Assembly: GCA_009823395.1 (NCBI GenBank)
Contig: CM020501.1
Location: 8,987,361 to 9,051,360, forward strand
DNA from: Thamnaconus septentrionalis
Taxonomy: Eukaryota; Chordata; Actinopteri; Tetraodontiformes; Monacanthidae
DNA length: 64,000 nucleotides
Direction: 5' to 3'
The position numbers were made by a program, and so were the translations under genes. The notes under the pieces were generated by a model, which was not told where the DNA came from, did no database searches, and saw only the letters and a list, made by a program, of their open reading frames with translations. Positions 48,101 through 60,200 of this stretch are shown here, piece after piece (within the stretch, counting starts at the first letter, position 1; every line of letters starts with the position of its first letter).

Positions 48101-51100
48101 TGAGTGGCAGACTTGGCCTTTCAGCCTCTTTCCGTGAAGATGACCTTTTTTTTTTTTTTTTGCTTTTCATATTATTACTATTACAATTTTTTTTATTATT
48201 TCGTACCTGCACACGGGCTGGTGGCCGGTTGAATTATTCACAAGTCATAGATTGAATTTTCTCATTTGAATGCAGGCTCTGTTAAACATTGATTTGTGGT
48301 TTACTATTGATGTGTCAGGTGGCCGATGTTCCGCCGCATTCTAATGTGTTTACTTTGAAGATTCAGCTGAAGGAGTGGAATGATTTACCAGCAGCTGCCG
48401 GTAGGACTGGAGTTAACTGAAGGTCAGCGTAGACAACGTTTGTGGAAACTATTAACCTTTGACTTGATAGCTTTTGGTTTGATTGATTTGTGCCTAATGA
48501 TTTTTTTTTTTTATTATTATTTTAACCAAAATCCACAAAAACAAGCGCCTGTCAAGAAGTCATTTGGTGTTGAAAGGTCACCAAATTAATTTCTGAAGAA
48601 ATGTGATTAGCTCATTCGCAGCACCACAGTGTTCCAAACCATCAAATCTCTCAACAGCTCCATAATTGTTTATCATCATGCCTAACAAAACATTGTGGAC
48701 CCTGATGAAAGGGGTATCACATTTAGATGGCTGTCTAATTAGAAACAATTACTCAACTCAAATGAGGGCCTCTGGGGGACTTTACGTTTTTAATAGCTTA
48801 TAGTGTTCGACACGGTCGCTTTAAAACTTTTCATTCAGGTTTGGTAATGAAGTCGCAGAGCAAGATACCCACTGAGTGCCGGGGAGTCACTCCAATGCAG
48901 ATTGACGGTGTGTCCTAAATCACACTCTTCTGTACCAAATACTTCACTTTCAGAATGGGTGTACAAAGTGCATCAACACTGATAAATGGACTCAAAACAA
49001 GCAAAATATCAGTTTGGAAAAATGGACACGTACAATTAACTCTCAAATTATTGGTGATGCATTGGAAGTGGCATAATGACGTTAGCATGCTAGCACAAGA
49101 TCAACTAGCCAGCCAACATATTGCTAGCTACTTCAGGCCAACTAAAGAAACTAAGATGAGTTTTTGAATAAACCAAACCTGGTTAAAACCTCATCTTTGT
49201 CGTTGTCGCTACCTGTTTGCAATGTGCCATTAAAAAAGTTGTAAGAACCTGTCGTAGTAAAACAGGAAGAAGAGGAAGAGGAGGAAGAAAAGGAAAGTGG
49301 CAATTAAAATACAACAACAACTTTGTCCCTATAGTACGTGCAAAACCAGTGCATTTTTGAAGGGCACTCCCCAAGTTGAGATTAGTGGACCTCTCTCTAA
49401 GATGGAAGTGTAGTCATGGAGGTATGTTTTCTGGGATTTATCTGTTTACATAGACACAAAGTGAGAAGATTCCTTTGCTTTAAGTCGTCTAAGTTGAAGG
49501 TGCGGACAGATGCGTAGGCCTGGGGGTAGGCCTGATTGGCTTGGGTGTAAACACCTTCGGTACACCAAAACCAAACCGTGGCGGTAAGATGAGTGTGTGC
49601 AATAAAACAGAAGCGTGGTTAGCGCCGTCAAAATGTCATCATATCTAGAATTAGAAAGCATTCCTACTGTCGGAATTTTATTGAGCTAGTTTGAGAGATT
49701 TACATTCAAAGTGTTTGCCGTTGCCAATTTTCCATTGTATGGTGGCCTCAGCATTTATTCCCCTTTCATAGCCGGTGCCATAGGATAATCAATACCCAAG
49801 AAGGACACAAATCTGCTCATGCTCCCTTACAAACAAATGCCTGCTCAACTGTCCAGAATAAGAAGGCCTCCTCTAATCTCTGTAATTTTTTTCACAGAGA
49901 CCTTCACCTTCGTCGTTGATGGGAATTGTATCTGTCACACCGCGTGGCGGGGACAGACAGATGTGCTCTCGCCAGCACAAATAAACTCATTATGGCAGTA
50001 ATCTGTTGAACAATTTGGCAGCGCACTCCTCCCGCTGATCCAATCGCCGTAATAAGATGATTATTCCGTGCAGGTGGATTTAATTAGGGCCAGTTGACCT
50101 GCTGTTACAAAACTATTAAAAGATTTTGACGTCTCGCACACCCCAGAGCCTCTCTGCCTCCAGATGCTGCTTTGTTCTTATCCCCCCTTTTGTCTGTCAG
50201 CCAGGAAAGATAATTAATATCTCTTCAAGTATGACTGTCTCACACTCTCACGGCTTTTAACTCGCTGCGCAAGCGATTTATCTGTTTGGAAGCGGCGGCT
50301 AGCACGTGGCTAGCCTCCTCCGCTCTCGCTGACGACTTGAGGCTGTCGTCGCGAACTGAGTCAGACAGAATCTCAAGCGCTGTTGGTTTAGAAATCCATC
50401 TCTCCGACGCTGTCTGTCTTCCTGGCTGTCACACACTTGGGCAGCTGCAAGTATTTTAAATGTTGCGCTCGTGCCATCACTCTGTGTGTTTTCCTTTCAT
50501 TACCATCTAATCACTTCAAACTGCGCTTTGTTTTGCTTAAGGTGGGCTTTATAACAAGTCCATTAAGGAGCCATTAGCTTTATTTGACCTGGGGTGACCC
50601 CAAATGAGCAGAAAGTAGGGACCAGAATGGAACTAATTGCGAGTAAAGGTTCAGTAAACATGATGGAGAAAAGCGTGACATCACGTTATTTGACCAGGTG
50701 TTTGATTTCACGTTGGTCACATGATGCAGACTCTTTGAGATTCTGTATTGTGCAAAATCCTTCTAAAGGATTTTAAACAGTTTTCCAAACTGTCTGTTTG
50801 TGAACGGCCATCCTTTGCTCATTTTTCTTGCTTCTTTTTTAGAAAGTGTGTGCTAAAACACGGAATTCTGGGTATCAGCTTTGTGATGTAACTAATTCAA
50901 ATGCCAATAGTGACACACATGCGGGTGTACCTTCTGTGAGTATTTATTCTCGAACAAACATGTGGAAGGTCCAACAAAGCATCCTTTTTAGGAGGAGGCT
51001 GAAACGGATGTGTTTGAAAAGAGCGTTATTCAGCTGGAGGTTACAAACAGAGGGCAAAATCTGCTGTTCTCTGAATATTTGCAGAGTATTTTAGCATTTG

Positions 51101-53919
51101 AATTTGTCATATTACTCGGCTGGATGCATATAACAAGTGATAAGAAGTGCAACATGGACCCAACCAACCTCACCTGCGGAAGGAATCAAAAACTGTCATT
51201 AACATCCCACATAAATCGGATGTCCTTTAAAAAAAAAAAAAAAACTCATTAAAACAGATGGAGCTGTTAACAATGGCTAACAAACGTCTTTGTCCTGGTT
51301 GGCTCAGGTCAAAAGGGCACTCTCTCTCCCTCTCCTCTCTTCTCCTCTCCTGTCCTTAGACGAGGTTTCCACACCTCTAAACCCAGAAGAGCTGGAATGG
51401 TTTGAAAGCGTGTAAAGAGTTCGAGGCAGCTGCAGTGTTATCCTGCTGTCACTGGACAATGGCTGTTGTAAGCTCACTCTGTTTGTCCGCCCCTCGCTGG
51501 ACCTGCAGGGAGAACGGCTGTGATTCTGCAGAGGGAGGGTGAAGGTTTTATAGTCGAGTGCTGATTTTTTCCTCTCTGAATGCTAACTGCTGTCTACCTT
51601 TGAACCTCTCAGACACAAATTGAGAAGGGAGCCTCTGTGTCCGCGAGATACTGTTGTGCTCCCAGATCCTATTTTACCCTTTCGGAGAAAAAGGAATGTA
51701 AAAAAGAGAGAGAATGCAAGACAGAGAGCATGGACAGAAACGGTGCTCTCGCTCCCCCTCCCCGATACTCAGCTCATGTCCAATTCCCACAAGTGTAATC
51801 CTCTTTGCCGCATAATGTTCCTCTTTACTTTTCAGGAATGTGGTTTGGTCGGAGGTGTTCTAATCTCGTCACTCGGTCGGTGCTTTTCATTCTCACTCCA
51901 TCTCTTCCCCCTCTTCACCACCTTATCTCCAATCAAACCCCGACCCCTCCCCAATCCCAACTGCTCAACTCCTGCCCTCCCAATGATCTTCTTCTACCCA
52001 AAGAAGAGGAGCTGGACTATTTAACCCCACCGGTGTGGGCCAGTCACCTCGCTATCTTTCTTCCTGTGGACCAGCGGCCGGCGACGAGGGTGACGGAGGG
52101 TGAGACCTGCTTCTCCTCTTGGCCATCTGATGGTCATGGCGCTGCGCTGTGAGACTCTCGCTGTCCAGAGTTTCCTCGCTGCTGCTGTTTTCCTCCCTTC
52201 CCAGCAGAGGAGACACGACCCCACAGCAGCTTCTCTGTACTGCCAGCATGTCGCACTCTCTATCCGCCCTCATTTATCCTTCACCTGACCCCAAGAGTCC
52301 ATCTCAAAAAACTTCAGGACCACTGTGATGTTTCCCTTTTTCACTTTCAGCTCTTTTTTCTCTTTCTTTCTTTCCCCTCTCCACCGCGCTGAGCCCCTCG
52401 GAGCATGGAGACCTCTCCTCTGATTTAAAACCATCGGCCGACGCTGGCCTGAGCTCCCGTGACTTTCACGGCGCGAGGCCCCCCGGGTTCCAACCACGAG
52501 TTATCCGCGGAGACGAGAATATCCCCGAGAAAAAAGCCCGCCGCTAATCTCTCTGTCAGTGATGGAGGCGTGTCGAGAATGTTGCGGGGCATACCACAGC
52601 GGAGTTGACCCAATAAATCGCTTCCCTACTCGCATCACCTCGGAGACGTCTTAGCAGTTCACGCGGCGTACAGTGAGGACCCCAGGAGGGGCTCTTCCAC
52701 ACCTCACCTGGCTCTGCGTGGATCTGCCGGTCACTCATCTCGTGTTTCCCATCCCTCCGTATCCCCCCTCGGCCTCATCCCTCCATCTATTCATTCATCC
52801 ATCCGTCGCATCTGTGTTATTTATCTGCCCACAGCAGACGAGGCACTGGCTGCATCTTCTGCACTGGCATGTGCTGACGCTCGTTGGCTGAGCTGCCTTT
52901 GTTTCTGAAAAATGTGACAATTTCATAATGCCTCATTTACATGTTTTAAGCTGTTTTTCCCTTTTTCAGCACAGCCGGCAAGCGGTGACCTGTTTCTCTG
53001 CGGCGCTGACAATGGACGCTGCTGTTATGGTTTTTCTGTAATCGCAGTGATGAGAGCACCGGTTGTTGACTGGGAGAGGGGAAAAACAAGGTTGATGCGC
53101 CACTAATTGAAGCTGTGCATCGCGAGCGTGTGAGCGTGCGCATGTGTGTTTCTAGGTATGAGTGTTGCCGTGTGGGAGACAGAGACTGTTTAAAAATGAT
53201 TGTGGAAAAACAGTTTCTAGTCATCTCTTGGACGAAAACAGGACAAATATTATTTACTTGGTTTCTAGAAAAAAACAAAAAACCCTCAAACACGAAAAAT
53301 AAAAATGCACAACAGTTTGTGAGTTTGTGTGGTGAGCGCCTGAAGCACAAACAAGTGCAACAAATCGAAATGTGTTCAATGTTTATTGGCAAAACAAAAT
53401 CACTCCTGAATTTCTGATGATCCTTGAGGACTTGCCTGTTTAAAAAGCTTGGATGTTTCCTGTGTCTGTGAAACTGATAAAAAGGAAAGATTTTTTCGCT
53501 CTTCCATCATCATGATGGCACACTTCCTTGGATCCTGTAAAGCTCTTGCCAGCTCTACATGCATACAGACCAGGTTTCACGTGATGACACCCCTTAATGT
53601 GAAGGCATGTCTATTAATATTTCATTGAGTCAGGCCCAGTGGAACCACCAAGTTCACAGGCTATACACAGAGGAATTCAGCGTGCTACGTGACTTTAAGC
53701 CTCGGTTGCGTCGGACAGACAGATGGTCGGTCACGTCCATCCACAGAGTCGGCGCGGTTTATTAAGGCCAAAGGCTTCCATTAATAGAAAGTGAAGTCTG
53801 TGTATATACAAAGTGGCCATGTGCCCTGTCATCCGAATTAATCCGTGGTATCTGCTCAATGTCAACGGAATGAGGCAGTCAAAGGGTGCGCCCGGCATGT
53901 CTCCATACCTCCCACCCCA

Positions 53920-53961
<42 letters not shown>

Positions 53962-56900
53962 CGATGGGCACAGTCGGGCGAGATCTATTTTGCGAGGGCT
54001 CCCACTGTAACCCAGAAACACGGGCGGATATTCATAGTGAGAGTTATTTATGTGTACCAGGGCCCCTGTTGGGTGACGGATCCATGTGTGGGGTTTCGAC
54101 TGAGATTCCCTTCAGGGCCCGGTGCTCCCAGAGGACCCAACACTGTTTTAGTTATAGTGCAAATAGAAGAGAACACGTGTCATTGTATCGAAGTCAAGCA
54201 GGTTTTCAGGCACAGCTTCACAAACTTAACAAACTTTGCGGGGAATAAGACGGCAAAAAATATCAATGGCTTCAGTTGCAGTTACAATGAGCCGATTTGT
54301 TCAGCTGATGCTTTTTACTCATGGCCTTCATATACACACTGATTCAAGTGAAACTGACATAATCTTTCCTCATTTTTCTAAATCATCTTTTATTTGGAGT
54401 TTGAGCAGAGTGGAAATGTCCACCCCTTGGCTCCTCTACCCTTGCTCTGTTGACACTTTCTAATCCTTATAAGTGATCTGGAGTTTCACAGGATCTCCAC
54501 TTGATTGATGACTGCTGCAGCCATACACTTCACTGCAAACACACAGCAGAGGGGAAACGTTTCTCCATGCTGCTTGCATGGCGCCATCCAATTGGCCGGA
54601 GGATCCGATGTTTATACTGCCTTTCGCAGAAATGTCCACCGGTTTTCTTTGACCGGAGGCCCTTTCATGTGAGATCAGCAGGGACGTGACAAAGTGAAAA
54701 TTCCATCCATGTGTAGAAAATCCTCTTACTCTTTTATTGCTCGTTGTAGAGTGTAAAGAAACTGCACTGAAGCAGCTCTTCATCTCTTAAACTTCATCTC
54801 CCGTTTCTCACCTTTTCTGAATACTGTGAAACTCTAGAATGGTTGCATGCATTACTGAATTTCACCAGAGACACGGTTCAGTTGTAAATGGGTGAAATTT
54901 CAATTTTGAGTCAACTCTGTTTGATGAAAAATATGGAATGGGCATGGACAATGGATGGATTGAAGGATATTGGAATTTGCTCTTTTTAATGGGGTTTTTC
55001 ATGACGGTCGTACAAAGGTATTTAGGTCAGCAATGTCAAGGGTACAGCAGGTACTTTGAATGAAGTGAAATTTCCCACAAGAACAATAAGGTCTGCTTGA
55101 TAGACTTCATTCCTTTAAGGGATGTAAGGGCGACTGTAACAAAGGAAGATGTAGTCCAACATACGACAATCAGTATGAGACCAGATGACCATTCACACTG
55201 TATCACCTTTCTGTATTTGCCACTAAAGAATATGACAGAAATTAGAATGCGAGCAGAACAATGGAAACCCACTTCAGTACTTGATAACCTCACCATTCAG
55301 CGATGCTCTGCAGGAGCAGTGACGCTCGAAAGACAAACTTGCACAGAGAGGAGAAAGAGGATTAAAGGCGAGTAAAATGAAAAATCTTCCTGTCAGACCA
55401 GCTTAACACCAAGCTACTCCATAATCCTTGTCTTATATGACTGCAAAGAGATTCAAAAGTTGACTTAAAGAAGTTGTTTCACTGTACACAGATATAGCAA
55501 CTGCACTGAACAGTGATTCTTTATCACAGCCATTTGATTAATTCACAAATCTAATTTAAATAATATGAATAACTGTGTCAGTGGTGCCATTATTCAAGTA
55601 ACAAATCACTGAACTCTGAAAGTTAAGAGAGTTTTGCACAGTTTTGCCCTAATCTTATTGGTCAACCCTTTGCATCCAAACCTCTGCCAGGTCCAGATAC
55701 ACAGCTTCCACTGGTCAGTTTTCTGATAGTTTACACAGGAATGTGGAAGCATGATTCAATCCATTAACTTACTGGAATACTTATTTTTTTGGCTTGTCAA
55801 AGCAGGAAGCTGAGCCGTAACTAATAACCGCAATGTTATAATAATAACAATTAACGGCGCCTCGTGTTCCGGTGAGGAGTGTCAGTAAGTCAACTGAGGG
55901 ACGCACCACAGCCCCGGGCCTCAAATACCTCGATGGAGAGCAGACGTGATTCATGTCATTAGTTACACCTGCGTGCGTGTGTGCGCATGCGCACGCTCCT
56001 TGCTATGACATGTCAGAGTGTCTGCCAGCGCTATCTAACACATATGATTTAACTCTGAAGCCTCGTCTCCACTGTGCGTATGTGCTTAATTTTTACAGAC
56101 ATGTTGGGGTTTTTTTTTAGGTTTGTAAAAGCAGATTCTTCCAAAGTTTTTTTTTTTTTTTTCCCTGAAACTCTGATGTATACATACTGTGATTTTCTGG
56201 CCATCATCTTTTGTTTGACATCATCTTTATGCATGGCAGCATGCAATGGCAGACTGCTTTCAGACAGAACCACAGTTTGTTTGTTATTGTTGTGCCTCTT
56301 CCAGAAAGGTACTATTTGCACTTCCCCTATGCTTCTGATTGGCCAATTTTCCTTTGCTCTTTACGCTTCAAGGTTGTTACATCACTTCTTTTTTTATTTT
56401 ACAGGAGATTAAAAAAATGTTTTTAAAAAATACCCACGTCCTTTAAGAACAACATTATCCAGGAGCGTGAACCCCTAAAGATGCACACATCTGCATTACC
56501 CTGCTTCGTTTCGCCACTTAGACGTCTTCGTGACTGACTCTTCACTGCGGGGAGTGTACAGGTGGAACCGAAAACGTTAAAGGCGTCACTGTTCTGTAGC
56601 GCTAGTACAGCAGCGCACATGACGGCACAGCGCAGCAACTCAGGGACAAAGCGGACGTTAATATTATTAGTCATACTTAACTAGTCCGTCAGGAGAAGGA
56701 GGATCTGACAGGTGCTCAGCTCGGGGCTCCTTCCACCAGGGGTCCCTAATGAGATTTGCATGGATTCCTGCAGTTTCTCCACGTTGATGCCTCGCATTGC
56801 AAAAGAAACGCAACAATCACAAAACACACCGAGGTTACGTGCGCTCGGTCTGGAGGGTGGAGGGAGTTGGGGGGGTTTGGATGGAGCTGCTGCTGCCGCG

Positions 56901-57212
56901 GGATCTTGTGGCATGTCAGCAGCGTCTTTTATCACCAGGCAGCTAATGGGCAGGTTGACAGCTGACACCGGCTTCCAGCGACCAAACGGCAAAAGGACGG
57001 GAAGTCGCAGGCCTGTCAGAACACGGTGACATTTCACTTCCTCCAAGACATCACATGCCCCTCTCACAAAAGACACACAAACGCGCGCGTTAACACACAC
57101 ACGCACACAAACAGTCAGACACCTCCAGCGCCACACATAAATGGATGGGTGTAGTCTGACATGTTGACCTCCTCACCTCTGACCTCTGGACTAATGCACC
57201 CTCCCTGACACG

Positions 57213-57256
<44 letters not shown>

Positions 57257-60200
57257 CCTCTCCCCCTCTCTCTCTCGTTGCCTGCAGACCTGAACGAGTG
57301 TGGCCTGAAGCCGAGGCCTTGTAAACACAGGTGCATGAACACGTATGGGAGCTACAAGTGCTACTGCCTCAACGGCTACATGCTGATGCCTGACGGGAGC
57401 TGTGGAAGTGAGTCCGTCACACACATATACAGTCACACACACACACACACACACACACGCACAAGTTGTCTGTCCTTACACACTGGCTGATTTTACACAC
57501 GAAGCACACAGCAATCAAGGTCCACAATCGAATGACGACAATAGCCCCAACACCTGCGTTCACACTGTGTTCACCACCGTTATGCCCTGTGGTAAAGGTC
57601 AAGATGTAGGTAGCCAGGCAACACTTTTTTACACCACTTTTAGGTGTTGTCTCACATTATTTTTTTGTGCTTGTCATCGTCAGGATTTGATGACAAAAAC
57701 ACTTCCTCTCCCCTGCTCAACGATGGGAGGTGAGAATTCGAGGAAACGGCAGGCAGAGATGCAGCATTTACTGCTTAAAGGGCTCGTTGAGCAGTTGTGA
57801 AGCAGCGGCGTGAATCACAAAGTGCAGCAAATGCATTGCAGACAAAACAAATGGAAAACTTCACCTGATTTATTCTGGTGAAGGTGTTTACATGATCAGC
57901 ACACCACACATTTTATTGAGGTGTTTTTTCTCACTTTGTTCAAGATTAAAAAAGGGCAAACTGTTGATGACACAACAGTGTCTTAGTCTGACTGTTCATA
58001 TGGAGGTGCTGGTGTCCGTACAGACTGCTTCCTGCTTCCCTCTGTGAAAATACTTGTTTCCTGTCGGCTCCGTTTCCTTACTTTTTTTTTTCCTTTTTCC
58101 GTCCTCTGCGCCGCTCTTCATCCCGGTGCCTTGGTGCCGCAGAGATCATGACATGCGCTCTCTGTTATAAAACACCTTCTGGCGCTAATAGGATCGCCTC
58201 CGTCGGCAGCCCCGCAGACCCTTTGATAGACTGTTTTGATCAGAGCCGGCGTTGATCTGTTTCATTAGACTGAGGAACCCCTGCGAGCGGCTTCAAGTGG
58301 GCTCGGATGAGAAACGGGGAGGCAACACAATCCTTTAGAACCCGGATTGAATTCATTTCCCCGATCCCGCAGAATGAGAGATAGCACTTGGCACGTCTCC
58401 CTCTGAGTTCCGTCTCCAACATGAAAACCATTTTTTTCTTCCCCCTTATGTTTATCCTGCAGGACGGCCTGACTCTTAATACATCACTTTAATTAGGGCT
58501 CTTTGTCATCAGAAGAAACTTTGTTTTCCCTTCTTCTTAAGTGCCAATTGCTAATAACAGGAGGCGGTCTCAAACCGTCGCTGCGTGACGGGAGGACGTG
58601 CCGGTGTTAAACACCTTGGCTCTCTTCTCTCTCCCGCCCCGCTGCGGCTTAGATCAATAGATCACTGTAGCATTTAATCAGCCGGGCCTGCCTCAGTCAT
58701 CAAGCTGTACTCCAGGGTGCCGGCGTGGCGGCGCCTCGCTTTTAATTTCCTCCCTTCGAGTCCGGAGTTGTTGAGAGGTGGCTGAAGAGAGAGAGAGAGA
58801 GAGAAAAAAAATGTGTTCCGTTGTATTATTATTTGGGTAGGTCTTGATCCGCGCAGCTGGAGCCCGACAACAAGAGGCGTCGCACGCTGGCGCCTCAATG
58901 GGCTGGAGATGGATTATGAGCCTCTGGCAGTGCGACGGGATAAAAGTGGCAGCGGGGGAGGGGTTGGCGGGGGGGCGTTTGAGCGGGGGTGGGTCAGTGG
59001 GACTGAGAGCGTTAGCGCAGAGGAATCCAATGAAGGCTGAGTGCCGATGTTTTCTTGTCTGCACCTCGGGGTCACTTTGGCTAATGCCAGAAGAGGAACG
59101 GAAACAATAGCCGCTTGTTAACGGGAGCTTCTCTTCCCTCCGTCAGGCGCTCGGACTTGCGGGATGGCCAACTGCCAGTACGGCTGCGAGGTGCTGAAAG
59201 GGGAGGTGCGATGCCAGTGTCCGTCGCCGGGCCTGCAGCTGGCTGCCGACGGAAGAACCTGCGTGGGTGAGTCCCTGCCGTTGTTTTTACGGCCGCCGGG
59301 GCTTAACGACGGCCGTCTGGGCGACGAGCAGGCGAATGGAAAAACACGCACAAGTACACGCACAAGTGCACACGGTGATAACGATGATGAAAATGGGCAC
59401 GACCAACAAGGTGGAGGGGAAAGGCTGCACCGACCACCGGGGGTTTGGGGGCTGTGCGGTGTGTAGCTCGCAGTGTTGAGTCGGTGTCAGAACGGCGACG
59501 CACATCATCCGTCACCTGAAGGAGGCTCGACTTCAGGTGACAGACAGATCTTGCCACCGGCTGCCGTCACAGTTGCACCACACTTACATCGAATGGGAGA
59601 AGGAGCCGTTTTTGTCTCAGTGTCACAGTCTGATGGTGCACAATCGATGTATTTCTGCCATAACAAAGGCACCTCAGGACATACAACACAAGAATGTGCT
59701 AATTCATCTATTATGTATATATCTGCACATCTTTTAAATGATTAATTAAAGGGCTCTATTATCAAACAGACTTTTTTCAGCTCTTCCTTATGTCTCCTTG
59801 CCTGCTTGCCATGTCAACCAACACATCAAGTATGAATAATGACAACATGCCGATACTGATAATCACAGTAACGCTTCTTTTCTTTTATCACAGCAACGCT
59901 TTCATATTTTTTTCTTTCATAAACAAAGGGTGATGGAGCTTTTGCATTGTGGAATGCACTGCCATTGGAGTCGAGACTGGGTCGCCTCATCTGTGGGCAT
60001 TTTTAAAAGTCACCTAAAAACACGTGTTAAAGGGTGCCTTACAGTAATATTAATTGTACTTACTTCTGGCTAAATCACAAGGGAGTGGGCTAATCCAAGC
60101 CAGAGCCACAGATGGAGCAGGTAGAGGAGCGGGGAAGAGAGCCGCAACAGCCTCTTCAGGCTGAGTGAGAAAAACACTTGTTTTGCAAGGCCTGCAGAGC

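Larger units (their letters stand above)
46098..57287. other. NPNT intron 3 (11.2 kb)
   Basis: The largest intron in the window, bounded by GTAAGT and TGCCTGCAG. Contents: a G-run at 46563-46580, (ATA/AAT)n at 46746-46777, (GT)n at 46977-47000, G-rich clusters at about 47357-47370 and 47735-47990, (CA)n at 53919-53958 and the (CT)n tract at 57212-57272. A segment at about 51039-51077 resembles intergenic DNA at 24338-24376. Mammalian NPNT has alternative exons in this position, but I could not identify a fish counterpart. Confidence 0.8.

Noticed and set aside
49897..50001. Exon-like stretch after TTTTTTTCACAG encoding [14 protein letters not shown]
   Set aside because: It has only a partial EGF resemblance (two close Cys), no proper donor in the right phase, and no counterpart in nephronectin.
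53845..54342. 165-codon open frame with a His/Thr run
   Set aside because: It runs through a (CA)n repeat and has no recognisable domain or splice context. Likely chance.
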